DNA of 64,000 bases from assembly GCA_020532545.1 (NCBI GenBank), contig JAJBAW010000008.1:1-64000 (forward strand), in the 5' to 3' direction. Position numbers and translations under genes: made by a program. Position 1 is the stretch's first letter. Every line of letters starts with the position of its first letter. The stretch comes from Candidatus Cloacimonadota bacterium. Lineage in GTDB: Bacteria; Cloacimonadota; Cloacimonadia; Cloacimonadales; Cloacimonadaceae. Below, piece by piece: positions 43,050 through 51,962 of this stretch. A model generated the notes under the pieces. The model ran no database searches. It had not been told where the DNA came from and worked only from the letters and a program-made list of their open reading frames with translations.

Positions 43050-44326
43050 GCCGGCGCCAGATTCCCATGGTTTTGCTACTGCTGGTCAGCCTGACTCTGC
43101 TTTTGGCGCTTAGCAAGTCTGATAGACAGCAGGCCCTGCTTTTTACCGAAGACGAATATCCCGAAGACATGGACACCCTGGAGGAATTTATTCAGAGCTA
43201 TTATCTCCTGCTGGATAGCGATAGTTATATCAAAGAATATAGCTTTATCCATCCTGAACACAATCACCTTACCAACGAAAGTCCCGCTCTCACAGATTTT
43301 TACCGCAAACTCCTGGAACTAAGGGCTGGAAGACGTGAACAGGTGGTAATATACCAGATCGGAGATTCGCATATCCAGAGCGGTTTCTTTTGCGGAACTG
43401 CCCGCAGCGCACTTCAAAAGTACTTTGGCAATGCCGGCCGGGGACTAATCTTCCCACATAAACTGGCAGGGACAAACCAACCTGATGATTATCAAATCTC
43501 CTCCAGCAGCCGCTTTGGCAGCATTTCCAAACCCCGCAGCCTCAGCGGATATACTCTGGAAGTCACAAACCCGGCCACACTGAGGGTCAAGACCAATTCC
43601 TTCTTCCAAATTGACAGCAAATTCGACCAAATCAGAGTTTTTACCGATGGTAATGCAGATTTCAGCGCTGAACCCGGCTTCCTGGAGACTGCCCGTGAAG
43701 ACAATCGGGCTTGCAGCAGCCATCTGCTTAGCTTCGCCGATATGAAAAGCGAGGCTGAAGTAAAGCTCCCCGGCAGCATGCAGCGCCTTTATGGCCTGAG
43801 CCTGGAGCGCCAGGAAAGAGGCCTCCTCTACCACAGCATGGGCATAAACGGAGCGGGCTTTTACAATATGGCAAATGAGCAGCAATTCTTCCAGCAGATC
43901 GGCATCTTGGAGCCGGATCTGATCATCATATCTCTGGGCACAAACGACGCTCAGGGACGCTATCGTGACGATGTGATGAAGGCCAATCTCAAGCTCTTTA
44001 TGAAGAATCTACAGGCCGCTAATCCCAACAGCGCCATACTCTTTACCCTCCCACCGGATTCATACAAAGGTGGCAAGCCCAATACCGCGATCAGCAGCGT
44101 CGAAGCCAGTATCCGCGAATATGCTGCGCAGCACGATCTGGCCTGGTGGGAGCTCAGATCTGTGATGGGCGGAGCTGGCAGCATCAATACCTGGCGCCAG
44201 AGCAAGATGGCTGCGCGTGACCTTTTGCACTACACCCCCAAGGGCTATATGTTGCAAGGACATCTTTTTTATCAAAGCCTGGTCAAAGGCTACAAAGCTT
44301 ATAGCGAAAACGGGGAATCCAGATGA
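43046..44326 (+). CDS. Second SGNH/GDSL-type hydrolase, membrane-anchored, 426 aa
   Basis: GTG start overlapping the previous stop (GTGA). A membrane helix covers residues 6-24. Block I is 'VVIYQIGDSHIQSGFF' (Ser about 107), block III 'IISLGTNDAQGRY' (Asn about 297), block V 'ARDLLHYTPKGYMLQG' (Asp, His about 392-395). 'LFTLPPDSYK' and 'AAQHDLAWWELRSVMGG' match GDSL-like proteins paired with MBOAT transporters. It differs enough from gene 41592 to be a distinct member rather than a recent duplicate. It overlaps the MBOAT gene by 4 bp. Confidence 0.87.
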   Translation: MSRRQIPMVLLLLVSLTLLLALSKSDRQQALLFTEDEYPEDMDTLEEFIQSYYLLLDSDSYIKEYSFIHPEHNHLTNESPALTDFYRKLLELRAGRREQVVIYQIGDSHIQSGFFCGTARSALQKYFGNAGRGLIFPHKLAGTNQPDDYQISSSSRFGSISKPRSLSGYTLEVTNPATLRVKTNSFFQIDSKFDQIRVFTDGNADFSAEPGFLETAREDNRACSSHLLSFADMKSEAEVKLPGSMQRLYGLSLERQERGLLYHSMGINGAGFYNMANEQQFFQQIGILEPDLIIISLGTNDAQGRYRDDVMKANLKLFMKNLQAANPNSAILFTLPPDSYKGGKPNTAISSVEASIREYAAQHDLAWWELRSVMGGAGSINTWRQSKMAARDLLHYTPKGYMLQGHLFYQSLVKGYKAYSENGESR

Positions 44327-45786
44327 GCCAAATCTGGCAAAGCGTGCTGGAATCGCTCAATTACAATCAGGCGAGTCCTCTGCTTTTCAATAGCACATTT
44401 TTCCTCTTTTTCTTTATTCTCGTGCTCCTGATCTATCCTCTGGTGGTAAACCACACCCGCATCAGAGTCTGGTATCTGCTGTCCGTCTCGCTTTACTTCT
44501 ATTTTAAGACCAGCGGCATCTTCGTTGTGCTTTTGCTCATCACAGCTTTGGTCAATTTTGCCTTGGGTGCGGCAATCCACAAAAGCGACAGCAAAAATAG
44601 CCGGCGAGCCTGGCTGGGGCTCAGTCTATTCTGGAATCTGGGGACTCTGGGCTATTTCAAATACACGAACTTTATCCTTGAGATCGTGAATCAGATTTTC
44701 GGCGGCTCTATCCCCATGATGGACATCTTTTTACCGGTTGGTATCAGCTTTTTCACCTTCCAGACCTGGAGCTACACCCTGGATATATACTACAAAAAGC
44801 TGGATCCCATTCGCAGCTTCACGGATTTTGCCTTTTTCGTCTCTTTCTTCCCGCAACTTGTCGCCGGCCCCATCGTGCGAGCCTCTTACTTTATCCCGCA
44901 GATTCATAAAAAGCTGGAATTGGATGAGGATACCATCGCCAGGGCCTTGGTGCTGATCTTCGCCGGCTTACTTAAGAAAGGCGTGATCGCAGACTACCTA
45001 TCGGTCAATTTTGTGGATCGCATCTTTGAGAATCCTGCGCTTTTTTCCGGGATGGAAAATCTCTTCGGAGTCTATGCTTACGCACTGCAGATTTACTGTG
45101 ATTTCAGCGGGTACTCCGATATCGCCATAGGTTTGGCAGCTTTGATGGGCTTTAGCCTGCCCATCAACTTCCTTAGTCCCTATAGGGCGCATAGCGTTAC
45201 GGATTTCTGGCGCCGCTGGCATATTTCGCTGTCCACCTGGCTGAGGGACTATATTTACATCCCCTTGGGTGGAAATCGCAAAGGCAAGAGCCGGCAATAT
45301 CTGAATCTGGGGATCACCATGCTCTTAGGCGGCCTCTGGCACGGTGCGAGCTGGAATTTCGTGTTTTGGGGCGGCCTGCACGGAGTGGCTTTGATCTTCG
45401 ACAAAGCCTGGCTGGGCCTGAGGATAGCCCATACCAAGGTAATGAAGGTGATCGGAGTGATAGTCACCTTCCATTTCGTCTGTTTTGCCTGGATCTTCTT
45501 CCGCAGCCGCACCTTTGCCAGTGCCTGGCTCATGATTAACCGCATTTTTACCGCCTTCAACCTGGCTTTGTTCAAACAGTGGTTCAATGAATACCAGATT
45601 ATCGCCTATCTTATCGTCATTGGTTTCCTGGCGCACTGGCAACCAGATTCCTGGCAACAGGCCTATGAAAGATTTTTGGGCAAAATGCCCTGGCCTGTCA
45701 AATCCCTGGCTTTGGCCCTGGTGATCTGGATCCTGTTCCAGGCAAAAAGCGCAGATATGCAACCCTTTATCTACTTCCAATTCTAA
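44323..45786 (+). CDS. MBOAT-family O-acyltransferase (AlgI/DltB-like), 487 aa
   Basis: About ten membrane helices. Family motifs are 'FFPQLVAGPIVRASYFIPQ', 'DFWRRWHISLSTWLRDYIY', 'IPLGGNRKGKSRQYLNLG' and the active-site His in 'MLLGGLWHGASWNFVFWGG' (about residue 336). MBOAT proteins pass acyl groups across the membrane to extracytoplasmic SGNH enzymes that acylate polysaccharide. ATGA overlaps tie it to both SGNH genes, so the three are almost surely one machine. The nearby ManA suggests a mannose-containing target (inference). Confidence 0.95.
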   Translation: MSQIWQSVLESLNYNQASPLLFNSTFFLFFFILVLLIYPLVVNHTRIRVWYLLSVSLYFYFKTSGIFVVLLLITALVNFALGAAIHKSDSKNSRRAWLGLSLFWNLGTLGYFKYTNFILEIVNQIFGGSIPMMDIFLPVGISFFTFQTWSYTLDIYYKKLDPIRSFTDFAFFVSFFPQLVAGPIVRASYFIPQIHKKLELDEDTIARALVLIFAGLLKKGVIADYLSVNFVDRIFENPALFSGMENLFGVYAYALQIYCDFSGYSDIAIGLAALMGFSLPINFLSPYRAHSVTDFWRRWHISLSTWLRDYIYIPLGGNRKGKSRQYLNLGITMLLGGLWHGASWNFVFWGGLHGVALIFDKAWLGLRIAHTKVMKVIGVIVTFHFVCFAWIFFRSRTFASAWLMINRIFTAFNLALFKQWFNEYQIIAYLIVIGFLAHWQPDSWQQAYERFLGKMPWPVKSLALALVIWILFQAKSADMQPFIYFQF

Positions 45787-45795
45787 GGAGACAAG

Positions 45796-46992
45796 ATGAA
45801 ATACTTGAGACCCGCCCTGCAGCCCTATCTTTGGGGCTCCCACAGCTTTATCCAAACCTTTTTGCAGACCAATGAATCCGGCCCGCTGGCCGAAGCCTGG
45901 TATGGCGCTCATCCCAAAGCTCCCTCCCTGGTAGATGGACGCAAACTGAATGAAGTCATAAGTACAGATCCAGCCTACTGGATTGGATCACAACATTATA
46001 AACTACCTTTCTTAATGAAGATCCTCGCCGCAGAACAGGCCCTCTCCATCCAGGTGCACCCTTCCAAAAGCCAGGCTGAAATGGGCTTTGCCCGTGAAAA
46101 TGGGTTGGGCATTGCACTCAGCGACCCCACCCGCAACTATCAAGATGACAATCATAAGCCCGAACTGCTCATGGCTCTAACTGATTTTTATGCACTCTGC
46201 GGTTTTCGGATGCATTCTCAGATTGTGGAAGCTTTTCAGCACTGCGGAATAGATGGGATTTTCCAAAACTTCCCGCGCCTTGCAGAAGAACCCAGTGGCA
46301 CGAGCCTCGCCCTGCTCTATGAAGAGATCATTAGCAGCCCGCCTCAGGCAGATCTGAAGGCTATTCTTTCAAAGCTTCCTGCCGAAGGTAAATGGGGTCA
46401 GGAGATCCATTGGATGCACGAACTTATCAATCTCTATCCCGAAGATAACAGCGTGATCTCTCCCCTACTGATGAATCTGATCCAGCTCAAACCTTACCAA
46501 GCCATCAGCCTTGAGGCCGGAATAGTACATGCCTACCTCAGAGGCGCTGGCATCGAGATCATGGCCAATAGCGACAATGTGCTGCGGGCTGGACTCACTC
46601 CCAAACATATCGATACTGCAGAACTGCTCAGAATCATGCGGACGGAGGCATATATACCAAAAATAATCTCTCCCTTGCCGAGGGCAAACCAGCTTTTGGA
46701 GTACCCAACCACCATCGCAGATTTTGCCCTGTATCGCGTGCAGCTTCAAGGGCAGATGAAACTCCCCACTATTCCCGGCCCCAAAATCCTGCTCGGCCTG
46801 CAAGGAAGAGCAGAACTTCGCATAGGAGCGCAAGGCCTGATGCTGGGTAAGGCAGATTGCGTCATCATTCCTCATGAAGAACAGGGAATCACACTGGTGG
46901 GAGAAGCAGACATAGTGATGGCAAGCCTGCCTGGAGCAGCGCTCTCCAGCGGCTTTGATCATTTTTGCTATGATCTGATCAACGACAATTAA
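45796..46992 (+). CDS. manA: Mannose-6-phosphate isomerase, class I, 398 aa
   Basis: Zinc ligands lie in 'LSIQVHPSKSQAE' (Gln, His about 84-86), 'DDNHKPELLMAL' (Glu about 121) and 'LEAGIVHAYLRGAGIEIMA' (His about 245). 'SDNVLRAGLTPKHID' is the family signature. It interconverts fructose 6-phosphate and mannose 6-phosphate. AAGGAGAC precedes the ATG, 9 bp after the MBOAT stop, so it is the fourth gene of that operon. The reaction feeds mannose nucleotides for surface glycans. Confidence 0.95.
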   Translation: MKYLRPALQPYLWGSHSFIQTFLQTNESGPLAEAWYGAHPKAPSLVDGRKLNEVISTDPAYWIGSQHYKLPFLMKILAAEQALSIQVHPSKSQAEMGFARENGLGIALSDPTRNYQDDNHKPELLMALTDFYALCGFRMHSQIVEAFQHCGIDGIFQNFPRLAEEPSGTSLALLYEEIISSPPQADLKAILSKLPAEGKWGQEIHWMHELINLYPEDNSVISPLLMNLIQLKPYQAISLEAGIVHAYLRGAGIEIMANSDNVLRAGLTPKHIDTAELLRIMRTEAYIPKIISPLPRANQLLEYPTTIADFALYRVQLQGQMKLPTIPGPKILLGLQGRAELRIGAQGLMLGKADCVIIPHEEQGITLVGEADIVMASLPGAALSSGFDHFCYDLINDN

Positions 46993-47280
46993 GCTGTGGA
47001 TAATTGGCATAATGTAGGGGCCTTGAGCATAATATAGGGGCCCTGGGCAGGCCCAAACGACCAATTGGACAAAGTGCCGAAGCCTTGGGCTACATCACCG
47101 AATGCCCCTGCTATCAGCTTGCTTTTAAAGAAGTTTCGAGTCGAAATGACTCGAAATCTCAAGTGACCTCGAATCAAAGGCAAATCAAAAGCAAGATCAG
47201 GGCCAAAGGGTGAAATTCGTTTGATACCGGCGCATAGCACATAAAAGCTTGGAAAAACTCAAAATACAATGAATACTGGT
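46993..47280. other. Non-coding gap with short repeats and a hairpin
   Basis: GCATAATGTAGGGGCC (about 47008) and GCATAATATAGGGGCC (about 47028) form a 20-bp-spaced direct repeat. TTTCGAGTC-GAAAT-GACTCGAAA (47134-47156) is a 9-bp perfect hairpin without T-run, possibly the end of the manA transcript. One isolated DnaA-box sequence lies at 46995-47003. Confidence 0.55.
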
Positions 47281-47341
47281 ATGTCGGCGGAGCAGGAGTC
47301 CGCCACTACGATAAAACGATAAAACCCTAAAACCCTAAAAC
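47281..47341. repeat. Repeat R5 copy
   Basis: GGCGG-AGCAGGAGT-CCGCC hairpin (47286-47304), then CACTAC and four octamers NNTAAAAC (47310-47341). Confidence 0.7.
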
Positions 47342-47395
47342 CTCTTTTAATCCAATCAATCCAGCCAATCCGCCCGATCCGCGTTCTATTGTGCT

Positions 47396-47446
47396 GTAGG
47401 CGGAACAGGAGTCCGCCACTACGATAAAACGCTAAAACCCTAAAAC
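47396..47446. repeat. Repeat R5 copy within the duplicated thiolase leader
   Basis: GGCGG-AACAGGAGT-CCGCC (47399-47417), CACTAC, then three NNTAAAAC octamers (47423-47446). It heads the leader segment that is duplicated before the intact thiolase gene. Confidence 0.7.
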
Positions 47447-47534
47447 CCTCATCTCCAACTTTGCCATTGACTAAAATGCCGCCTTTGTTTATGTGGAATA
47501 CAAAAGAAATAATCATAGAAAATCTGGAGGAAAG

Positions 47535-47657
47535 ATGAAACAACCAGTAGTAGTATGCGCAAAACGCAGCCCTATCGGAAATTTTGGCGGAGTCTTTAAA
47601 GATGTATCCGCGATCCAGCTTGGGGTGCACACCTTGCAATCTATCTGGCAGATTTGA
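47535..47657 (+). pseudogene. Truncated duplicate of thiolase 5' end
   Basis: Codons 1-35 match the intact thiolase at 50761 with six base changes, all synonymous third positions. The 82-bp leader (47453-47534), with the same ribosome site, is also shared. After CAA (codon 35, ending 47639) homology stops abruptly, and the frame meets TGA at 47655-47657, leaving a 40-residue ORF. It cannot make a thiolase. The following bases belong to the 3' end of an unrelated sorting-domain gene in another frame. Confidence 0.9.
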
Positions 47658-48015
47658 AAGCAGAAAAATAGCGGTGTCAGAATGCAAAGAATTCCTTCAG
47701 ATCAGGATAGGTAAAACAGAAGAACCTCCTGTGCCCTCAATAACGCAGTTATTCCATAATTACCCTAACCCCTTCAATCCTGAAACGACAATCAGGTTTG
47801 ACCTTGCAAAGCCAGGCCCTGTTACAATTGATGTGTTCAACATCAAAGGGCAGAAGATGAAAGCACTTGTTAATGATAGCTTTATTGCCGGACAACATTC
47901 CATAATATGGAATGGAACTGACAGTAAAGGAAAGCCTGTAGCTTCAGGAGTATATTTCTACAGAATGACCACTCCTAAAAGCACCTTGGTTCACAAGATG
48001 CTTTTGATGAAATAG
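47641..48015 (+). pseudogene. 3' fragment of a sorting-domain protein gene
   Basis: From 47641 the frame encodes about 124 residues: a short lead-in, then the complete FlgD-like sorting module ('LFHNYPNPFNPETTIRF', 'IDVFNIKGQKMKALVND', 'WNGTDSKGKPVASGVYFYRM', ending HKMLLMK). No signal peptide or start signal exists; the upstream part of the gene was replaced by the thiolase fragment. A GGGGCG..CGCCCC hairpin (about 48029-48048) follows the stop. Confidence 0.85.
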
Positions 48016-48072
48016 TAGAAACTTGTTTGGGGCGGGTTTACTCGCCCCATGCAATTTATAAAAGGAGTACTC

Positions 48073-50487
48073 TTGAAAAATTTATTTATCTTTCTGATCT
48101 GTTTGTTACCTGTATTAGTTATGTGCACAACTCGAACTGTGTCTCTGGATGGCACGCAGCAATACTTGAGTATACAGGAAGCCGTAGATGCTTCAGTGAA
48201 TGGTGATGTGGTTTTGGTTTATCCGGGTAGATATGTAGAGAATATAAATCTGTTAGGGCAGAGCATATCACTGGTCAGTCTTTTTGCAACTGATCCTCTG
48301 CAATCATACATTGAAAATACTGTAATTGATGGCAATCTTAACACTTGCATCCGGGTAGTAAATGGTGAGACACTCACCATCTCAGGTATTACCCTGGTGA
48401 ATAATGAACAAGGTAACTATAGCGGTGACCTGAGTTATGCGGGGGGTGGTATATATCTAAAGCTCTATTCTCAAGTCATCGTTAACGACTGCATTATTAG
48501 AAATTGCATCGCTCAGTCCGGTGGAGGCATATCTGTTAGTAGGCATTCAAATCTATCATTGTCGAACGTAAAGATATTTGACAACCAAGCCTTAACATTA
48601 GGTGGAGGAATTGCGTTTGATGAATCCGATGCTTTGATTTTTGATCCTGTTGCACTATGCTCAGTTTACAATAACTCAGCAACCAGGGGCATGGACATTA
48701 GCTTCACCTTTCATTATGAGACGCAAAATAGTTACAGTGTCAACTTACTGCGAGGAAGTAGTGTTTTATCTGAACCGGATGGATATTTTATAGGATACAG
48801 AAATTGCAATGTAAGCTTGAACATCCAGCAAGGCTACATAACTCAGATAGATAGTGATCTCTATGTCTCTCCCGATGGTGATGATGCAAATACAGGTCTC
48901 TCGGCCGAATCTCCGATGCAATCCATCGTTTACGCCATGCAGAGAATTGCCTCCAACTCCGCAAGCCCCAGAACGATATATTTAGCAGAAGGAACTTATT
49001 CTAATTCCTGCAACAACCAACTCTTTCCTGCTGGAGTAAAATCGCACGTAAGGGTAATAGGTGCGGGAATGGATGATACAGTACTGGATTGTGAATTCCT
49101 GCGCACAGCCTTGAATGCTTGGTATGCAGATGATATTGAGATAGCCAATATGAAGATTGTTAACTGCAGGTCTTCCTATACCTTTCCTCTGGGAGTCTTG
49201 TATGGGTCAGACATTTATCTTCGTGATCTGAAATTTGAAAATAACTATGGATCTCTGTCATCCGGATTAACCATTGGTTATTGTGACAATATTATTATAG
49301 AAAACATCATTGCCGGGAATACGACTTATCATAAAGACCTGATGACGATCAAGGGCTTTGAATGCGACAACTTACTGATAAATAACTTTATCTCTGCGTA
49401 TAATACAATTACCGATTGGGAATATAATAAATTAGGCCTTAATTTTAGTTCTTGCGATTTAATCCTCCGCAATTCTATAATAGCGAACAACTATGCCCAA
49501 GATGCCTGGCCTTTTTTCTATACTAACATCTATCCTGGATTCGAGGACTTCAATCTGGATATGAGCAATGTGTTGATCATCAACAACACGATGTATGACT
49601 GCAGTTGGGTGGATAATCCGATTTACATGCAAAATCGGTTTCAGCCAATGCAGATCAACAACTGCACTTTTGCCAATAACTCAGCCAATGCCTCCCTCAC
49701 CAGCATTATAGGCGGTGCCGAGATCAGGAATCTGGTCTCATATAACCCTGGAACGCCTTACGAGCTTTATTTAAATAACTATATCAGCAATACTGGGTTG
49801 AGTTATGAGGCCAGCATCAGCAATAGCCTTTTCCGATCGGGAACTGTAGGCAGCTCTTTGCCCGACCTGGTCACTCTTACTGATAATATCATGAATTCCG
49901 ATCCCTTGTTTCTGGGCACCGTGGATACAAATCTTAGCATAGATCAGCCGGAATACTATCAGCTTAGTTCGCTATCACCCTGCATAGATAGCGGCACTCC
50001 TGATCTTGCAGGAATGAACCTTGCACCCATGGATCTGGCAGGTAACGACCGTGTTTGGAATGGCAGGATAGATATGGGCTGCTATGAATACGGTTCTAAG
50101 CCTTATGTGGGGATAGATGATCCGGAATTGCCCCCTCCCCCAGATAGGATTTTGATATCGGCCTATCCCAATCCACTCTTCAATACCAGCAAGGCAGCGG
50201 GAGTGTTTATCGAATTCACCTTACCTGGAAAGCCTGCTGCAGAGCCAGTTCTTGATATCTTTAATGTGCGCGGGCAGAAGGTAAAGACCATGCGGCTTAC
50301 CGAAAGCTACAACAGCCTTATTCACAAGGCTGGCTTAGCAGGTGATGTAAAACAAAATGGGGAGTTCTATTCCACTGTATGGAATGGCAAGGATGATAGG
50401 AACAGACCCCTTGCTTCTGGAACCTATATCGTGAAGGTGAGGGCAGACCGAATGGTAGCAACCACCAAGATCACGATTATTAAATAG
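48073..50487 (+). CDS. Secreted parallel beta-helix protein with sorting domain, 804 aa
   Basis: A signal peptide (MKNLFIFLICLLPVLVMC) is followed by 'LSIQEAVDASVNGDVVLVYPGRYVENI', the usual entry to a right-handed beta-helix, here listed in parts: 'SIQEAVDASVNGD' and 'VYPGRY'. Repeats such as 'GGGIYLKLYSQVIVNDCIIR' and 'GGGISVSRHSNLSLSNVKIF' build the helix. A second helix section begins at 'SPDGDDANTGLSAESPMQSI'. The C-terminus is the FlgD-like module ('ISAYPNPLFNTS', 'LDIFNVRGQKVKTM', 'LASGTYIVKVRAD', ending TKITIIK). The fold is shared by pectate-lyase-like and adhesin proteins; no lyase residues are evident. AAAGGAG lies 5 nt before TTG 48073; ATG 48049 is in frame but without a site. 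Confidence 0.85.
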   Translation: MKNLFIFLICLLPVLVMCTTRTVSLDGTQQYLSIQEAVDASVNGDVVLVYPGRYVENINLLGQSISLVSLFATDPLQSYIENTVIDGNLNTCIRVVNGETLTISGITLVNNEQGNYSGDLSYAGGGIYLKLYSQVIVNDCIIRNCIAQSGGGISVSRHSNLSLSNVKIFDNQALTLGGGIAFDESDALIFDPVALCSVYNNSATRGMDISFTFHYETQNSYSVNLLRGSSVLSEPDGYFIGYRNCNVSLNIQQGYITQIDSDLYVSPDGDDANTGLSAESPMQSIVYAMQRIASNSASPRTIYLAEGTYSNSCNNQLFPAGVKSHVRVIGAGMDDTVLDCEFLRTALNAWYADDIEIANMKIVNCRSSYTFPLGVLYGSDIYLRDLKFENNYGSLSSGLTIGYCDNIIIENIIAGNTTYHKDLMTIKGFECDNLLINNFISAYNTITDWEYNKLGLNFSSCDLILRNSIIANNYAQDAWPFFYTNIYPGFEDFNLDMSNVLIINNTMYDCSWVDNPIYMQNRFQPMQINNCTFANNSANASLTSIIGGAEIRNLVSYNPGTPYELYLNNYISNTGLSYEASISNSLFRSGTVGSSLPDLVTLTDNIMNSDPLFLGTVDTNLSIDQPEYYQLSSLSPCIDSGTPDLAGMNLAPMDLAGNDRVWNGRIDMGCYEYGSKPYVGIDDPELPPPPDRILISAYPNPLFNTSKAAGVFIEFTLPGKPAAEPVLDIFNVRGQKVKTMRLTESYNSLIHKAGLAGDVKQNGEFYSTVWNGKDDRNRPLASGTYIVKVRADRMVATTKITIIK

Positions 50488-50760
50488 TAGCTAAACTGGT
50501 GTGATTTATCCCTCTGCGAATTGAGGATTATCTTGCATAGCAGTAAGGTTATAGCTGAACTCAGCTTTGCCCTGAATCCAAAAAGCGTTAAAAATAAAAG
50601 CGTAAATCCCAGTCTATGCCGAACAGGAGTCCGCCCATACTGTAAAACCTCAAAACGATATAATGCTAAAACCCCCAACTCCAACTTTGCCATTGACTAA
50701 AATCAGGCGTTTGTTTAAATGGAATACAAATGAATAAATCATAGAAAATCTGGAGGAAAG
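50488..50760. repeat. Gap with R5 copy and thiolase leader (original copy)
   Basis: A degenerate R5 unit (GCCGAACAGGAGTCCGCCCA near 50618-50637, then TAAAACC-type octamers) precedes the 82-bp leader 50679-50760. The leader matches 47453-47534 at all but nine positions and holds the ribosome site CTGGAGGAAAG. Confidence 0.7.
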
Positions 50761-51960
50761 ATGAAACAACCAGTAGTAGTATGCGCAAAACGCAGCCCTA
50801 TCGGAAACTTTGGCGGAGTCTTTAAAGACGTGTCCGCAATCCAACTCGGGGTGCACACCTTGCAAGCAATCTTTGCTGAAACCGGCGTCAAGCCGGAGAA
50901 CATCGACGAAGTGATCGTCGGCAATGTCTGCGGAGCAGGCCTTGGGCAAAATGTAGCCCGTCAGATCAGCATTCATGCTGGAATCCCGGATTCTGTACCC
51001 GCCTATACCGTGAACAAAGTTTGCGGAAGCGGCATGAAAGCTATCGCTCTAGCTGCCATGATGATCGCCTGTGAAGAGGCAGAAATCGTGGTCGCCGGTG
51101 GCACTGAAAACATGAGCCAGATCCCTTATGCACTTCCAGACGCCCGCTGGGGTGCCCGCATGGGAGACAAAACCATGGTGGATTTGATGATCCGCGCTGG
51201 TTTGTCCGACATCTTCAACGACTATCACATGGGCTTGACTGCCGAAAATCTGGCAGAAAAGTATCATTTAACCAGACAGGAGCAGGATGAATTCTCTGCA
51301 AAGTCTCAAAACAAGACTGAAGCCGCCCAAAAAAGTGGCCGCTTTAAAGATGAGATTGTGCCGATCTCCATCCCTCAACGCAAGGGCGATCCGGTGGTAG
51401 TAGACACAGACGAAATGCCCCGCGCCGGCGTGACCGCAGAAGGTCTGGCCAAATTGCGCCCTGCCTTCAAAAAAGATGGTACAGTCACAGCCGCCAGCAG
51501 CAGCGGAATCAACGACAGCGCCGCAATGCTGCTCATCATGAGTGAAGACAAAGCCAAAGAGCTGGGTCTGACTCCTCTGGCCTGGTTTGTGCAAAGTGCT
51601 TCAGCCGGTGTGGATCCTGCCATCATGGGCTTTGGTCCTGTACCTGCCATCAAGAAAGTTCTCAAAAAGAGCGGCTGGTCGTTGGGTGATGTGGAATTGG
51701 CAGAGCTGAACGAAGCTTTTGCTGCTCAGTCACTTTCAGTATTCAAAGGTCTGGAAGAAGAGGGTTTGGGAAAACTGAACCTCGATATCGTAAACGTCAA
51801 TGGTGGAGCCATCGCGCTGGGCCATCCCATCGGTGCCAGCGGAGCCCGCATCATTGTTACTCTTTTACATGAAATGAAACGCCGTGGAAACAAGAAAGGC
51901 TTGGCCTCTCTGTGCATCGGTGGAGGAATGGGAATAGCAAGTTTATGGGAGATGAAATAA
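50761..51960 (+). CDS. thlA: Acetyl-CoA C-acetyltransferase (thiolase), 399 aa
   Basis: The acyl-binding Cys is in '[16 protein letters not shown]' (about residue 88), the catalytic His in '[13 protein letters not shown]' (about 352), and the second Cys in '[12 protein letters not shown]' (about 385). Length is typical of a biosynthetic/degradative thiolase. It condenses two acetyl-CoA or cleaves acetoacetyl-CoA. The next gene starts 2 bp after its stop. With that aminotransferase it could finish lysine breakdown (see findings). GGAGGAAAG precedes the ATG. Confidence 0.96.
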   Translation: MKQPVVVCAKRSPIGNFGGVFKDVSAIQLGVHTLQAIFAETGVKPENIDEVIVGNVCGAGLGQNVARQISIHAGIPDSVPAYTVNKVCGSGMKAIALAAMMIACEEAEIVVAGGTENMSQIPYALPDARWGARMGDKTMVDLMIRAGLSDIFNDYHMGLTAENLAEKYHLTRQEQDEFSAKSQNKTEAAQKSGRFKDEIVPISIPQRKGDPVVVDTDEMPRAGVTAEGLAKLRPAFKKDGTVTAASSSGINDSAAMLLIMSEDKAKELGLTPLAWFVQSASAGVDPAIMGFGPVPAIKKVLKKSGWSLGDVELAELNEAFAAQSLSVFKGLEEEGLGKLNLDIVNVNGGAIALGHPIGASGARIIVTLLHEMKRRGNKKGLASLCIGGGMGIASLWEMK

Positions 51961-51962
51961 AC

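Noticed and set aside
46995-47003. DnaA box after manA as a second origin-like site
   Set aside because: A lone 9-mer match; another lies inside the coding sequence at 42554. Single hits are expected by chance.
46465-47064. Minus-strand ORF of 199 aa over the manA 3' end
   Set aside because: Antisense to manA zinc-binding and C-terminal sequence, no start signal.
47310-47341. CCCTAAA-type telomeric repeat
   Set aside because: The unit is an octamer with variable positions, next to a hairpin, in a bacterial chromosome; the likeness to plant telomeres is accidental.
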